Shown piece after piece: positions 1-5,189 of a DNA stretch of 5,910 bases (within the stretch, counting starts at the first letter, position 1; each line of letters opens with the position of its first letter). The stretch spans positions 1 through 5,910 of the forward strand of contig JAJXXB010000038.1 in assembly GCA_021781315.1 (NCBI GenBank). The letters run 5' to 3'. Source of the DNA: Actinomycetes bacterium. Lineage in GTDB: Bacteria > Actinomycetota > Acidimicrobiia > Acidimicrobiales > RAAP-2. The notes below the pieces were generated by a model. That model was not told where the DNA came from, ran no database searches, and worked only from the letters and a program-made list of their open reading frames with translations. Position numbers and translations under genes: made by a program.

Positions 1-147
1 GCCCAGCCACCTCGTCCAGGCGTAGACGGCGCCGACGCCCACCGCGGCCCCCGCCCAGTTGAGGATCACACTGTGAAAGGGGCTGGCGCCGACGAAGCCC
101 ATCGCGCCACCACTGAGGAGTCGGCCGAGCCCACACGTTGAGACCAC
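1..147 (-). CDS. Unidentified protein, N-terminal part only, probably membrane-bound (cut by left edge)
   Basis: An open minus-strand frame runs off the left edge; 49 codons are visible. From the ATG at 102 inward, 31 of the 33 following codons end in G or C, and the peptide is hydrophobic and glycine/alanine-rich (for example FHSVILNWAGAAVGVGAVYAW), which fits a transmembrane segment. That is the main reason to call it coding. I place the start at the GTG at 147-145. It directly follows a TAG-containing -10-like hexamer with leaderless geometry, and the in-frame stop at 159-157 prevents extension beyond the next codons. The 15 codons between 147 and 102 show weaker codon bias, so ATG 102 is a real alternative, though neither start has a convincing Shine-Dalgarno. 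The gene is divergent from the small membrane protein at 197. I do not recognise the family from this fragment, and no function is assigned. Confidence 0.5.
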   Translation of the reverse strand, partial: MVSTCGLGRLLSGGAMGFVGASPFHSVILNWAGAAVGVGAVYAWTRWLG

Positions 148-153
148 GTCACC

Positions 154-159
154 ACGCTA
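154..159 (-). promoter_or_regulatory. Candidate -10 element (TAGCGT) of a leaderless promoter for the left-edge gene
   Basis: Read on the minus strand, TAGCGT fits the TANNNT -10 pattern. It is followed by exactly six bases (ggtgac) and then the GTG at 147, so transcription would start at or next to the start codon. No recognisable -35 lies 16-18 bases upstream. The call rests on position and on the same geometry recurring at four other genes in the window. Confidence 0.4.
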
Positions 160-184
160 GCGATTCAGGAGACGGCGCCCTTCG

Positions 185-190
185 TAGAGT
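185..190 (+). promoter_or_regulatory. Candidate -10 element (TAGAGT) of a leaderless promoter for the 72-aa membrane protein
   Basis: TAGAGT fits TANNNT and lies six bases (ggccgg) before the ATG at 197. There is no good Shine-Dalgarno before this ATG, so a leaderless transcript is the simplest reading. The hexamer is 25 bases from the outward-facing hexamer of the divergent gene (154-159). Any -35 contacts of one promoter would therefore fall on or beside the -10 of the other. No clear -35 is visible. Confidence 0.45.
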
Positions 191-196
191 GGCCGG

Positions 197-415
197 ATGG
201 GGCTGACGATCTACGGGGTGCTGGCCCTCACCTTCATGATGACGATGTACGCGCTCGAGGCGCGCTCGTCGTTCTTCATCGCGGCTTTCGCGCTGGGCTG
301 CGCGCTGTCGAGTGTCTACGGCTTCGCCTCGGGTGCGTGGCCCTTTGGCGTGGTCGAAGGCGTCTGGACCGTCATCGCGCTCCGTCGCTTCTCCAGGGCG
401 CGAAACAGCCGCTAG
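197..415 (+). CDS. Small integral membrane protein of unknown function (72 aa)
   Basis: The product has two clear hydrophobic stretches, about residues 3-19 (YGVLALTFMMTMYAL core) and 26-46 (FFIAAFALGCALSSVYGFASG). A shorter amphipathic stretch follows at about 48-63 (WPFGVVEGVWTVIALRR), and the tail is basic (RRFSRARNSR), which would probably be cytosolic by the positive-inside rule. The layout of short TM1, acidic/basic turn (EAR), TM2 and a WPFGVVE-type motif resembles small conserved proteins I have seen annotated as hypothetical in actinobacteria and proteobacteria; I cannot name the family. The ATG start is preceded by a leaderless-type -10 element. The stop codon shares the palindrome CTAG with the stop of the convergent lipoprotein gene. 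Codon bias and the non-random hydrophobic pattern make a real gene likely, and the function is unknown. Confidence 0.75.
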   Translation: MGLTIYGVLALTFMMTMYALEARSSFFIAAFALGCALSSVYGFASGAWPFGVVEGVWTVIALRRFSRARNSR

Positions 416-969
416 CCGAGTTGGGTGACGCGCGCGATCGGCGACACGGCGAGGATGCCGCAGCGCAGGGCATTCACGCTGCCGCCGTAGGGAGTGAGGT
501 GCCAGCGCACGCTCAGCGCGGACGCGTCGTGGGGCGGGAAGATCTTGATGGTGTCTGACGTTGGGCAGACGGCGGTGGCGTAACCGGTGGCGTCCTCGTA
601 ACCGACGAGGAAGCCCGCCGACGCGTTGGGGGCGAGCGTCACGGTGCGCACGGGAATCGCCGGCACGATGTAGTCGGCCCCGAAGTGCAGGCGAGTGGTG
701 ATAGGCGCGCCGGCGGCGTTGAGCATCTGTAGCCTCGGGTATCCCGACAGGGTGCAGGTCGACTGCGAGGTGTTCTTCAAGCGAATCTGCTGACTCACGT
801 GGCCCATGGCGACATTGGCGATGCCGATCTCGACACGCAGGTCGACGCTCGTGCACCGCGGGAGCGATTGGGGGGAGCTGGAGGTGGGCGGCGCCGACGT
901 CGCCCCGCACGCGGCGAGGGCGACGCCGCTGATCAGAATGCTCAGGAGAAATCCCCTGATACGTGTCAC
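412..969 (-). CDS. DUF4232 domain-containing lipoprotein
   Basis: A predicted secreted lipoprotein of 185 residues from the chosen start. Residues 1-20 form a signal peptide: basic n-region (TRIR), hydrophobic core (FLLSILISGVALA) and lipobox LAAC, with Cys21 as the likely lipidated residue. A Ser/Pro/Thr-rich linker follows (about 24-37), then one domain (about 39-183) with the DUF4232 pattern: CTSVDLRV, a central LKNTSQSTCTLSGYP, a GAPITT strand and a closing CGILAVSP. Cys39, Cys72, Cys135 and Cys170 could form two disulfides outside the membrane. The role of DUF4232 is not established; such proteins are common on actinobacterial cell surfaces. I chose GTG 969 because it gives a proper signal peptide and has GAAGGAG four bases upstream. 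A longer start at 1020 would add a 17-residue Arg/Pro-rich extension ahead of the signal. The end overlaps the convergent 72-aa gene by four bases. Confidence 0.88.
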   Translation of the reverse strand: MTRIRGFLLSILISGVALAACGATSAPPTSSSPQSLPRCTSVDLRVEIGIANVAMGHVSQQIRLKNTSQSTCTLSGYPRLQMLNAAGAPITTRLHFGADYIVPAIPVRTVTLAPNASAGFLVGYEDATGYATAVCPTSDTIKIFPPHDASALSVRWHLTPYGGSVNALRCGILAVSPIARVTQLG

Positions 970-973
970 GTGA

Positions 974-980
974 CTCCTTC
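974..980 (-). promoter_or_regulatory. Shine-Dalgarno (GAAGGAG) deciding the lipoprotein start
   Basis: Minus-strand GAAGGAG ends four bases before the GTG at 969. It supports the 969 start over the longer 1020 start, and it shows this gene is read from a leadered transcript, unlike the leaderless-looking genes around it. Confidence 0.6.
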
Positions 981-1014
981 GCGGGGCCGGCCAACGCCCG
1001 CAACGATCTCCCGT

Positions 1015-1027
1015 TGTCAAAAGCGTA
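1015..1027 (-). promoter_or_regulatory. Possible promoter elements of the lipoprotein gene
   Basis: On the minus strand, TACGCT (1027-1022, fits TANNNT) is almost directly followed by TTGACA (1020-1015, a perfect -35 consensus). They cannot belong to one promoter in this order. If TACGCT is the -10, the transcript would start near 1015 and carry a leader of about 45 bases containing the GAAGGAG site; no -35 is obvious upstream. If TTGACA is the -35, no acceptable -10 is found 16-18 bases downstream. I favour the first reading, weakly. Confidence 0.25.
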
Positions 1028-1064
1028 CCGATGAGGTGAGCGCTGGCGTATTGCGATTGTGTGA

Positions 1065-1070
1065 CAGTAT
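1065..1070 (+). promoter_or_regulatory. Candidate -10 element (CAGTAT) of a leaderless promoter for the three-gene cluster
   Basis: CAGTAT keeps the two most conserved -10 positions (A at 2, T at 6) and lies exactly six bases (tcgccc) before the ATG at 1077. No Shine-Dalgarno precedes that ATG. A weak -35-like CTGGCG is at 1043-1048. This would drive the oxidoreductase-oxidoreductase-transporter cluster. Confidence 0.35.
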
Positions 1071-1076
1071 TCGCCC

Positions 1077-2090
1077 ATGAGAGTCCTGGTCATTGGCGGT
1101 ACGCAGTTCGTGGGGCGCGCGGTCGTCGAGGCGTTCCTCGCCCGCGGCGACGAGGTGACCATCTTCCACCGCGGCCGAACCAATCCGGGGCTCTTCGACG
1201 GGGTCGTGAACGTCCTGGGCGACCGCGACAACGAGGCGGACCTGGCGCGACTCGAGGGCGAGTTCGACGCCACGTTCGACTCCTCGGCCTACGTGCCACG
1301 CCAGGTCCGCAGCCTCGCCGCGGCCCTGGGCGGTCGCGGGGGACACTATGTACACGTGTCATCAATTTCGGTCTATGCGCCACGCACTTCGAGCCTGGAC
1401 ACCGAGGACGCGCCGGTCGTGACCCTCGAGGATCCCTCCACCGAGACGGTGACCGGCGCGACCTACGGGGGCCTCAAGTATCTCTGCGAGGTTGCCGCCC
1501 ACGAGGGATTCGGACCAGGCGGGCCCTCATGGAACGGCGCGGAGCCCACGATTATCCGTCCCACGTACGTCGCGGGTCCCTACGACCACACGTATCGCTT
1601 CACCTGGTGGGTCGAGCGCATCGCCCGCGGGGGCGACGTGCTCGCCCCGGGACCCGCGGAGAATCCATTCCAGGTGATCGACGTGCGCGACCTCGCCGAC
1701 TTCGTCGTCACCCGCACCGGCACACCCGGCGGGACCTTTCACGTGGCCGGGCCGATCCCTCCCTTTACCTTCGGTGACTTCTTGAACGAGGTGGTGGCCG
1801 CCGTTGGTCCGGCGGACACGCGCCTGCGCTGGGTGGACGGTCAGCGTCTCGTCGACGCCGGCGTCGGCTCCGGCGAGCTGCCGCTGTGGGAGGGGCCCGA
1901 GAAGGCCCTCTCGCTGCTCGCCCTTGACACGCAGCGTGCACGCGACGCCGGACTGCACACGCGCGCGCTCGCCGAGACGATCAGCGCCGTGTCCCTGCAC
2001 GAGCAGCGCACGCCGACCACGCCGCGATCCAGGGTGGGACTGAGTGCCGAGAACGAGGCGCGGCTCCTCGCCGAATTGGCCGACGCCTAA
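1077..2090 (+). CDS. NAD-dependent epimerase/dehydratase family protein (atypical SDR)
   Basis: A 337-residue Rossmann-fold oxidoreductase of the extended/atypical SDR type. The N-terminus has a GGxxxxG cofactor motif (GGTQFVG, residues 7-13) instead of the usual GxxGxxG of extended SDRs; this variant is known from a poorly characterised subgroup that includes CSP41-like proteins. Next come the acidic DATFDSSAYVP region (64-74), the catalytic serine region SSISVY (95-100) and the YxxxK active-site pair (Tyr130, Lys134 in TYGGLK). The substrate-half motifs RPTYVAGPYD (161-170) and IDVRDLADF (201-209) are also present. The catalytic Ser/Tyr/Lys set is therefore complete and the protein should be active; the substrate, perhaps a nucleotide sugar or another small carbonyl/alcohol, cannot be told. 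It is cytoplasmic, with no signal or membrane segments. It is first in a same-strand cluster with an NADP-dependent reductase and a transporter. The ATG start is supported by the immediate motif MRVLVIGGT. Confidence 0.92.
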   Translation: MRVLVIGGTQFVGRAVVEAFLARGDEVTIFHRGRTNPGLFDGVVNVLGDRDNEADLARLEGEFDATFDSSAYVPRQVRSLAAALGGRGGHYVHVSSISVYAPRTSSLDTEDAPVVTLEDPSTETVTGATYGGLKYLCEVAAHEGFGPGGPSWNGAEPTIIRPTYVAGPYDHTYRFTWWVERIARGGDVLAPGPAENPFQVIDVRDLADFVVTRTGTPGGTFHVAGPIPPFTFGDFLNEVVAAVGPADTRLRWVDGQRLVDAGVGSGELPLWEGPEKALSLLALDTQRARDAGLHTRALAETISAVSLHEQRTPTTPRSRVGLSAENEARLLAELADA

Positions 2091-2100
2091 CGTGGTCGGC

Positions 2101-2107
2101 GAGGAGG
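2101..2107 (+). promoter_or_regulatory. Strong Shine-Dalgarno (GAGGAGG) for the MDR oxidoreductase
   Basis: GAGGAGG sits five bases before the ATG at 2113, in the 22-base gap after the upstream stop codon. It fixes the start at 2113, although the frame is open further upstream inside the preceding gene. Confidence 0.8.
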
Positions 2108-2112
2108 TCGCC

Positions 2113-3129
2113 ATGAACCGACAGATTGTGCTGCGCGAACGGCCATCGGGGGCGGTTGACGCCGCCACGACGGCCCTGATCGAGACGCCCGTGCCCTCGT
2201 GCGGCGCCGGACAGGCCCTCGTGCGCGTCGGCACGCTGTCAATCGACCCGACGATTCGCACCTGGATGAACGACGCGCCCGGATATCTCCCACCGATTGC
2301 CATCGGTGACGTCGTGCGCTCCTCGGGCGCCGGCGTCGTCGTCGAGAGCCAGTCCGAGCGCTACCAGGTCGGTGACGTGGTCTTTGGCATGACGGGGTGG
2401 CAGGAGTGGGTGCTCGCCGACGCGAACAATCACTTCACGGTGCTACCACGTGGTCTGGGACTCGACCTGGCGACCGTATTGAACGTGCTCGGCGTCACCG
2501 GTATCACCGCGTACTTCGGACTCGTTGACGTCGGCCGCTTCAAGGAGGGTGACGTCGTCGTCGTCTCAGGTGCGGCCGGCGCGACGGGGTCGGTCGTCGG
2601 ACAGATCGCCCGCGCGCGCGGCGCGTCCAAGGTGGTCGGCATCGCCGGCGGGCCGCAGAAGTGCGCGGAGGTCGTCGAGTTTTACGGCTTCGACGACTGC
2701 CTGGACTACCGCGAGGGCCACCTGGCGCGGCGTCTCCACGAGGCGTGCCCGACCGGAATCGACCTCTACTTCGACAACGTCGGTGGTGAGGTCCTCGACG
2801 CGGTGCTCGCCAACATCGCGATGCACGGTCGCGTGGTGCTCTGTGGGGCGATCTCGCAGTACAACGGCGCCGGCACGGGACTCGCCAACACGTCGATGCT
2901 GATCGCGCGACGGGGCTCGATGGAGGGCTTCATCATCCTGGACTACGCCGCACGCTTTGCCGAAGCCCAGGCCGAACTCGCGGGGATGCTCGCGCGCGGC
3001 GAGCTCGTCCACCGCGAACACCTGGTGAGCGGGCTCGAGCACGCGCCCGACGCGCTGAATCTCCTCTTTAGCGGCGGCAACCACGGCAAGACCCTCGTCG
3101 TCGTCGACGACACCGTTTCCCTCAACTGA
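2113..3129 (+). CDS. NADP-dependent oxidoreductase, zinc-independent MDR family (prostaglandin reductase/CurA-like)
   Basis: A 338-residue medium-chain dehydrogenase/reductase of the family that contains leukotriene B4 dehydrogenase/prostaglandin reductase and E. coli CurA. These enzymes reduce the C=C bond of alpha,beta-unsaturated ketones or aldehydes with NADPH. Seen here: the N-terminal catalytic domain with SIDPTIRTWM (43-52), PIAIGDVVRSSGAG (61-74) and GMTGWQEWV (92-100). The linker LGVTGITAYFGL (126-137) leads into the Rossmann domain, with AAGATGSVVGQ (154-164), VVGIAGG and Lys183 (the usual NADPH-phosphate region), DLYFDNVGG (217-225) and GRVVLCGAISQYN (239-251). No zinc-binding cysteine set is present, as expected for this branch. 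Length and motif order are normal. Cytoplasmic. It lies 22 bases after the SDR gene and 3 bases before the MFS gene, so co-transcription is likely. The natural substrate is unknown. Confidence 0.93.
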   Translation: MNRQIVLRERPSGAVDAATTALIETPVPSCGAGQALVRVGTLSIDPTIRTWMNDAPGYLPPIAIGDVVRSSGAGVVVESQSERYQVGDVVFGMTGWQEWVLADANNHFTVLPRGLGLDLATVLNVLGVTGITAYFGLVDVGRFKEGDVVVVSGAAGATGSVVGQIARARGASKVVGIAGGPQKCAEVVEFYGFDDCLDYREGHLARRLHEACPTGIDLYFDNVGGEVLDAVLANIAMHGRVVLCGAISQYNGAGTGLANTSMLIARRGSMEGFIILDYAARFAEAQAELAGMLARGELVHREHLVSGLEHAPDALNLLFSGGNHGKTLVVVDDTVSLN

Positions 3130-3132
3130 GGC

Positions 3133-4347
3133 GTGGCGACCTCGCCGCGCCGGGCGATCGGCGTCCTCTTCGCCATCGCCCTCGCGGCGGGCTTCGCTCA
3201 ATTCGGCGCGGTGGCCTCGCTCAATGACGTGGCGCGCCACTTCGGTCACGTCGAGCCGACGGGCTCGCTGCGCGCGGTGGTCGGGCTGTCCGGTTCGATG
3301 ATCGGCATCGGTCTGGGGGTCGTGCGTCTCGCGTCGCTGGCCGCGCTGCCGGTGACCGCCCTGGCCGATCACCGGGGACGCACGCGGGTCGTGCGCGCCG
3401 CCCTGCTCGCGGGCCTGCTCGCCACGAGCGCCGCCGCGCTGAGTCCCAGCTACTGGTTCTTCGTCGCGTGCTTCGCGCTGGCGCGTCCTCTGCTCACGGC
3501 GGTCTCCACCATCGTCCAGGTCCTCACGGTCGAGCTCTCGTCGACGTCGCAACGAATTTCGCGCCTGGTGATCATGGCCGCCGGCGCCGGCGTGGGCTCG
3601 GGCCTGTCGGCGATACTCCACGGACTGATCCGCGGCCCCGGATCCTTTCGCTGGCTCTTCGCCCTCACCCTCGTACCCGTCGTCGCCCTCACGCCGCTCG
3701 TGGGGTGGATCCCCGAGTCGCACCGCCGCGGCGACGACCTGGTTCGCCTCGGGGCCGTGCCGCGCGAAGCGCGCGGGCGACTCGCCTCGGTCGCCCTGGT
3801 CGCCTTCGCGGCCGGGATGGTGACCGGCCCGGCGAACGGCTTCGCCTTCGTCTACGCCGAAGGGATCTTGAAGCTGGCTCCCCACGTGGTGGCGGGCATC
3901 GTCGTGGCGAGCGCCGCGACGGGACTCGCCGGGCTGATCGCCTCGCGAGCGCTCTCGCACGCCATCGGACGGCGTGCGACGGTGGCCATCGGGTTGCTCG
4001 CCCTCGCGGCAACCTCGACGGTGGCCTACAGCGGCGGACGGGTGAGTTTCGTGCTCGGTTACATGATTGGCGTCGCGGCTGCGGGGTTGTTCGCGCCGGC
4101 GGCGAGCGCGCTGTCGACGGAGATCTTCTCGCGCCGCGTGCGCTCGACCGCGGCGGGCTGGGTGGCTCTCGCGGGGATCCTCGGGGCGACCGCGGGTCTC
4201 GCGCTCTTTGGCGTCGTCGGCGACAGCGTGCACGTCGCCGCGGTCACGTCGCTGCGACTGCCCGCGCTGGTGACCTTCCTGCCGCTGCTACCGACGCTCG
4301 GGCTGCTCGTGCGCGTTCCCGAGAGCCGGGGAGTGGACATCGACTAG
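3133..4347 (+). CDS. Major facilitator superfamily (MFS) transporter, exporter-like
   Basis: A 404-residue inner-membrane transporter with about 12 predicted helices, roughly at 8-28, 48-72, 87-104, 106-125, 144-165, 172-193, 214-234, 250-270, 281-299, 302-324, 337-360 and 369-394. MFS motif A is clear in the loop after helix 2 (ALADHRGRTRVV, 76-87), with a degenerate copy after helix 8 (SRALSHAIGRR, 271-281). Arg118 in helix 4 (FALARPLL) matches the motif B arginine typical of proton-driven antiporters, but the following QG is missing. Arg65 lies inside helix 2 and could touch substrate or proton path. The repeat-end signature (V/I)PES occurs after helix 6 (193-196) and near the C-terminus (395-398). 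The GTG start is three bases after the upstream stop and has only a TGAGG directly adjacent, so translational coupling is likely. Substrate unknown; efflux of a small molecule is an inference. The stop shares CTAG with the convergent gene. Confidence 0.92.
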   Translation: MATSPRRAIGVLFAIALAAGFAQFGAVASLNDVARHFGHVEPTGSLRAVVGLSGSMIGIGLGVVRLASLAALPVTALADHRGRTRVVRAALLAGLLATSAAALSPSYWFFVACFALARPLLTAVSTIVQVLTVELSSTSQRISRLVIMAAGAGVGSGLSAILHGLIRGPGSFRWLFALTLVPVVALTPLVGWIPESHRRGDDLVRLGAVPREARGRLASVALVAFAAGMVTGPANGFAFVYAEGILKLAPHVVAGIVVASAATGLAGLIASRALSHAIGRRATVAIGLLALAATSTVAYSGGRVSFVLGYMIGVAAAGLFAPAASALSTEIFSRRVRSTAAGWVALAGILGATAGLALFGVVGDSVHVAAVTSLRLPALVTFLPLLPTLGLLVRVPESRGVDID

Positions 4348-5141
4348 TCGGTGAGGTCGACGTCGGCGAAGAGCAGGCGATGATCGCTGCCACCGTCGAT
4401 CGCCCCGCCGCCGCGCGCGCGCCAGGGACCGCGGCCCAGCAGATGGTCGATCTGTGAGTGCGGGCGCCGCGCCGGCCAGGTGCGCGCACGCACCAGCGTG
4501 GACCAGCCGGGCAGGAAGACGCGCAGCAGGGGTCGCCAGGAGTTGAAGTCGCCGCCGAGGATGACGGGCACGTCCGCCTCGAGGCTCGCCACGAGCTCGC
4601 GCACGCGCCGGTACTGGCGAAACGAGCCGTGGCTGATGTGCGCGCCGTGCACGGCCAGGACGTGGAATCGCCGCCCTTCGAGAGAGAGGGTGGCGATGAG
4701 GAGTGCCCGGCGGACCTTCTCGCGCGGCAGGCGCCCCAAGGACTCCACGCGCAAGGACTCCACCGGCAGACGCGTCAGCAGCGAGAGGCCCCACTCGCCG
4801 CTCTCGAGGTCGGTGCGCTCGCGGCGAGCCTGCTGGCTCGCGGTGAGCGCCCGGTGCTCGCTGAAGTAGAGACCGTGCTCGCCGGTGAAGTGCGCGCGCC
4901 AGGGCTGCCACGAGGTTCCCTCGTGGTGGCCGTGGGCCCGTTCCGCTTCGGCGAGCGACACGAATGTTCCGGTCATCTCGAGGCGTCGTGACAACTCGTC
5001 GAAGAGGTCGCCACGCGGTCCGCGCCACGTCTCGGGGCAGATCAAGACGTCGGGCGCAACGGCGACCGCGGCGTCGAGGGCGCCGGTGGGACGACCCCAA
5101 CCGTCGACGCCGGCGTGCAGATTGAACGTCGCGACACGCAC
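4344..5141 (-). CDS. Endonuclease/exonuclease/phosphatase (EEP) family hydrolase
   Basis: A 265-residue protein with the whole EEP (DNase I/AP endonuclease-like) catalytic set. It has Asn7 in FNLHAG, Glu37 in CPETW (metal), the LSLLTRLPV strand (119-127) and His165 in LAVHGAHISHG. These are followed by Asp198 and Asn200 in GGDFNSW, Asp232-His233 in SQIDHLLGRG and Asp253-His254 in GGSDHRLLFADVDL. Members hydrolyse phosphodiester or phosphomonoester bonds in nucleic acids, phospholipids or small phosphates using Mg2+; the substrate cannot be told here. No signal peptide or membrane segment is visible, so it is probably cytoplasmic. The GTG start is chosen because RVATFNLHAGVDGWG begins exactly as EEP domains do; only GAGGG abuts the start, and a TAGCCT hexamer six bases upstream suggests a leaderless transcript. 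Odd point: residues 127-136 contain a tandem VESLR/VESLG. The gene converges on the MFS gene (four-base overlap) and diverges from the PhzF-like gene. Confidence 0.92.
   Translation of the reverse strand: MRVATFNLHAGVDGWGRPTGALDAAVAVAPDVLICPETWRGPRGDLFDELSRRLEMTGTFVSLAEAERAHGHHEGTSWQPWRAHFTGEHGLYFSEHRALTASQQARRERTDLESGEWGLSLLTRLPVESLRVESLGRLPREKVRRALLIATLSLEGRRFHVLAVHGAHISHGSFRQYRRVRELVASLEADVPVILGGDFNSWRPLLRVFLPGWSTLVRARTWPARRPHSQIDHLLGRGPWRARGGGAIDGGSDHRLLFADVDLTD
4737..4763. repeat. Short tandem repeat inside the EEP gene
   Basis: The 12-mer caaggactccac occurs at 4737-4748 and again at 4752-4763, an offset of 15 bases. On the coding (minus) strand it gives VESLR followed by VESLG. It is in frame, lies between two conserved strands of the fold, and leaves the catalytic residues intact, so it looks like a tolerated five-codon duplication. 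Confidence 0.6.
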
Positions 5142-5147
5142 CCCTCG

Positions 5148-5153
5148 AGGCTA
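5148..5153 (-). promoter_or_regulatory. Candidate -10 element (TAGCCT) of a leaderless promoter for the EEP gene
   Basis: Minus-strand TAGCCT fits TANNNT and is followed by six bases (cgaggg) and then the GTG at 5141. No TTGACA-like -35 is seen at the expected distance. The purine-rich cgaggg touches the start codon and is too close to act as a normal Shine-Dalgarno. Confidence 0.4.
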
Positions 5154-5177
5154 CGCGAGTGCCGCGTGCGCCTGTGG

Positions 5178-5183
5178 CAGTGT
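5178..5183 (+). promoter_or_regulatory. Candidate -10 element (CAGTGT) of a leaderless promoter for the PhzF-like gene
   Basis: CAGTGT keeps A at position 2 and T at position 6 and lies six bases (ctaggg) before the GTG at 5190. It is 24 bases from the outward-facing EEP hexamer, so the two divergent promoters would share the DNA where -35 contacts are expected. No clear -35 is visible. Confidence 0.3.
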
Positions 5184-5189
5184 CTAGGG

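Noticed and set aside
1..141. Plus-strand open frame from base 1 to the TGA near 139-141
   Set aside because: The peptide is Arg/Pro/His/Glu-rich without pattern, whereas the minus strand of the same DNA has strong third-position G/C bias and a hydrophobic product.
1014..1019. TTGTCA as a plus-strand -35 for the epimerase gene
   Set aside because: No acceptable -10 lies 16-18 bases downstream, and the better -10 candidate (1065-1070) is too far away.
1023..1104. Eight-base inverted repeat GCGTACCG (1023-1030) / CGGTACGC (1097-1104) flanking the cluster promoter
   Set aside because: The arms are 66 bases apart, do not extend beyond eight bases, and the right arm encodes the conserved Gly-Thr of the Rossmann motif. 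It could be chance; operator half-sites are not supported without a second copy or a known regulator.
149..1273. A 374-codon minus-strand open frame spanning the lipoprotein gene and the start of the epimerase gene
   Set aside because: It overlaps the lipoprotein gene in another frame and the 72-aa gene, and its composition is Arg/Pro/Ser/His-rich. The DUF4232-type frame has a signal peptide and domain motifs; this one has none.
1527..2303. A 258-codon minus-strand open frame opposite the epimerase and MDR genes
   Set aside because: It is a shadow of the two plus-strand enzymes and has no recognisable motif.
2566..4233. A 555-codon open frame on the minus strand opposite the MDR and MFS genes
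   Set aside because: It is antisense to two well-identified genes, and its translation is a monotonous Arg/Glu/Gly/His/Asp-rich string with no motif. Long antisense frames are expected opposite GC-rich coding DNA.
4348..4400. Search for a transcription terminator after the MFS gene
   Set aside because: The following bases are coding sequence of the convergent EEP gene, and I see no stem-loop followed by a T-run there.
3468..4457. A 329-codon plus-strand open frame inside the MFS gene
   Set aside because: It is Arg/Gly-dominated and out of frame with a clear 12-helix transporter; it extends past the true stop only because of GC-rich composition.
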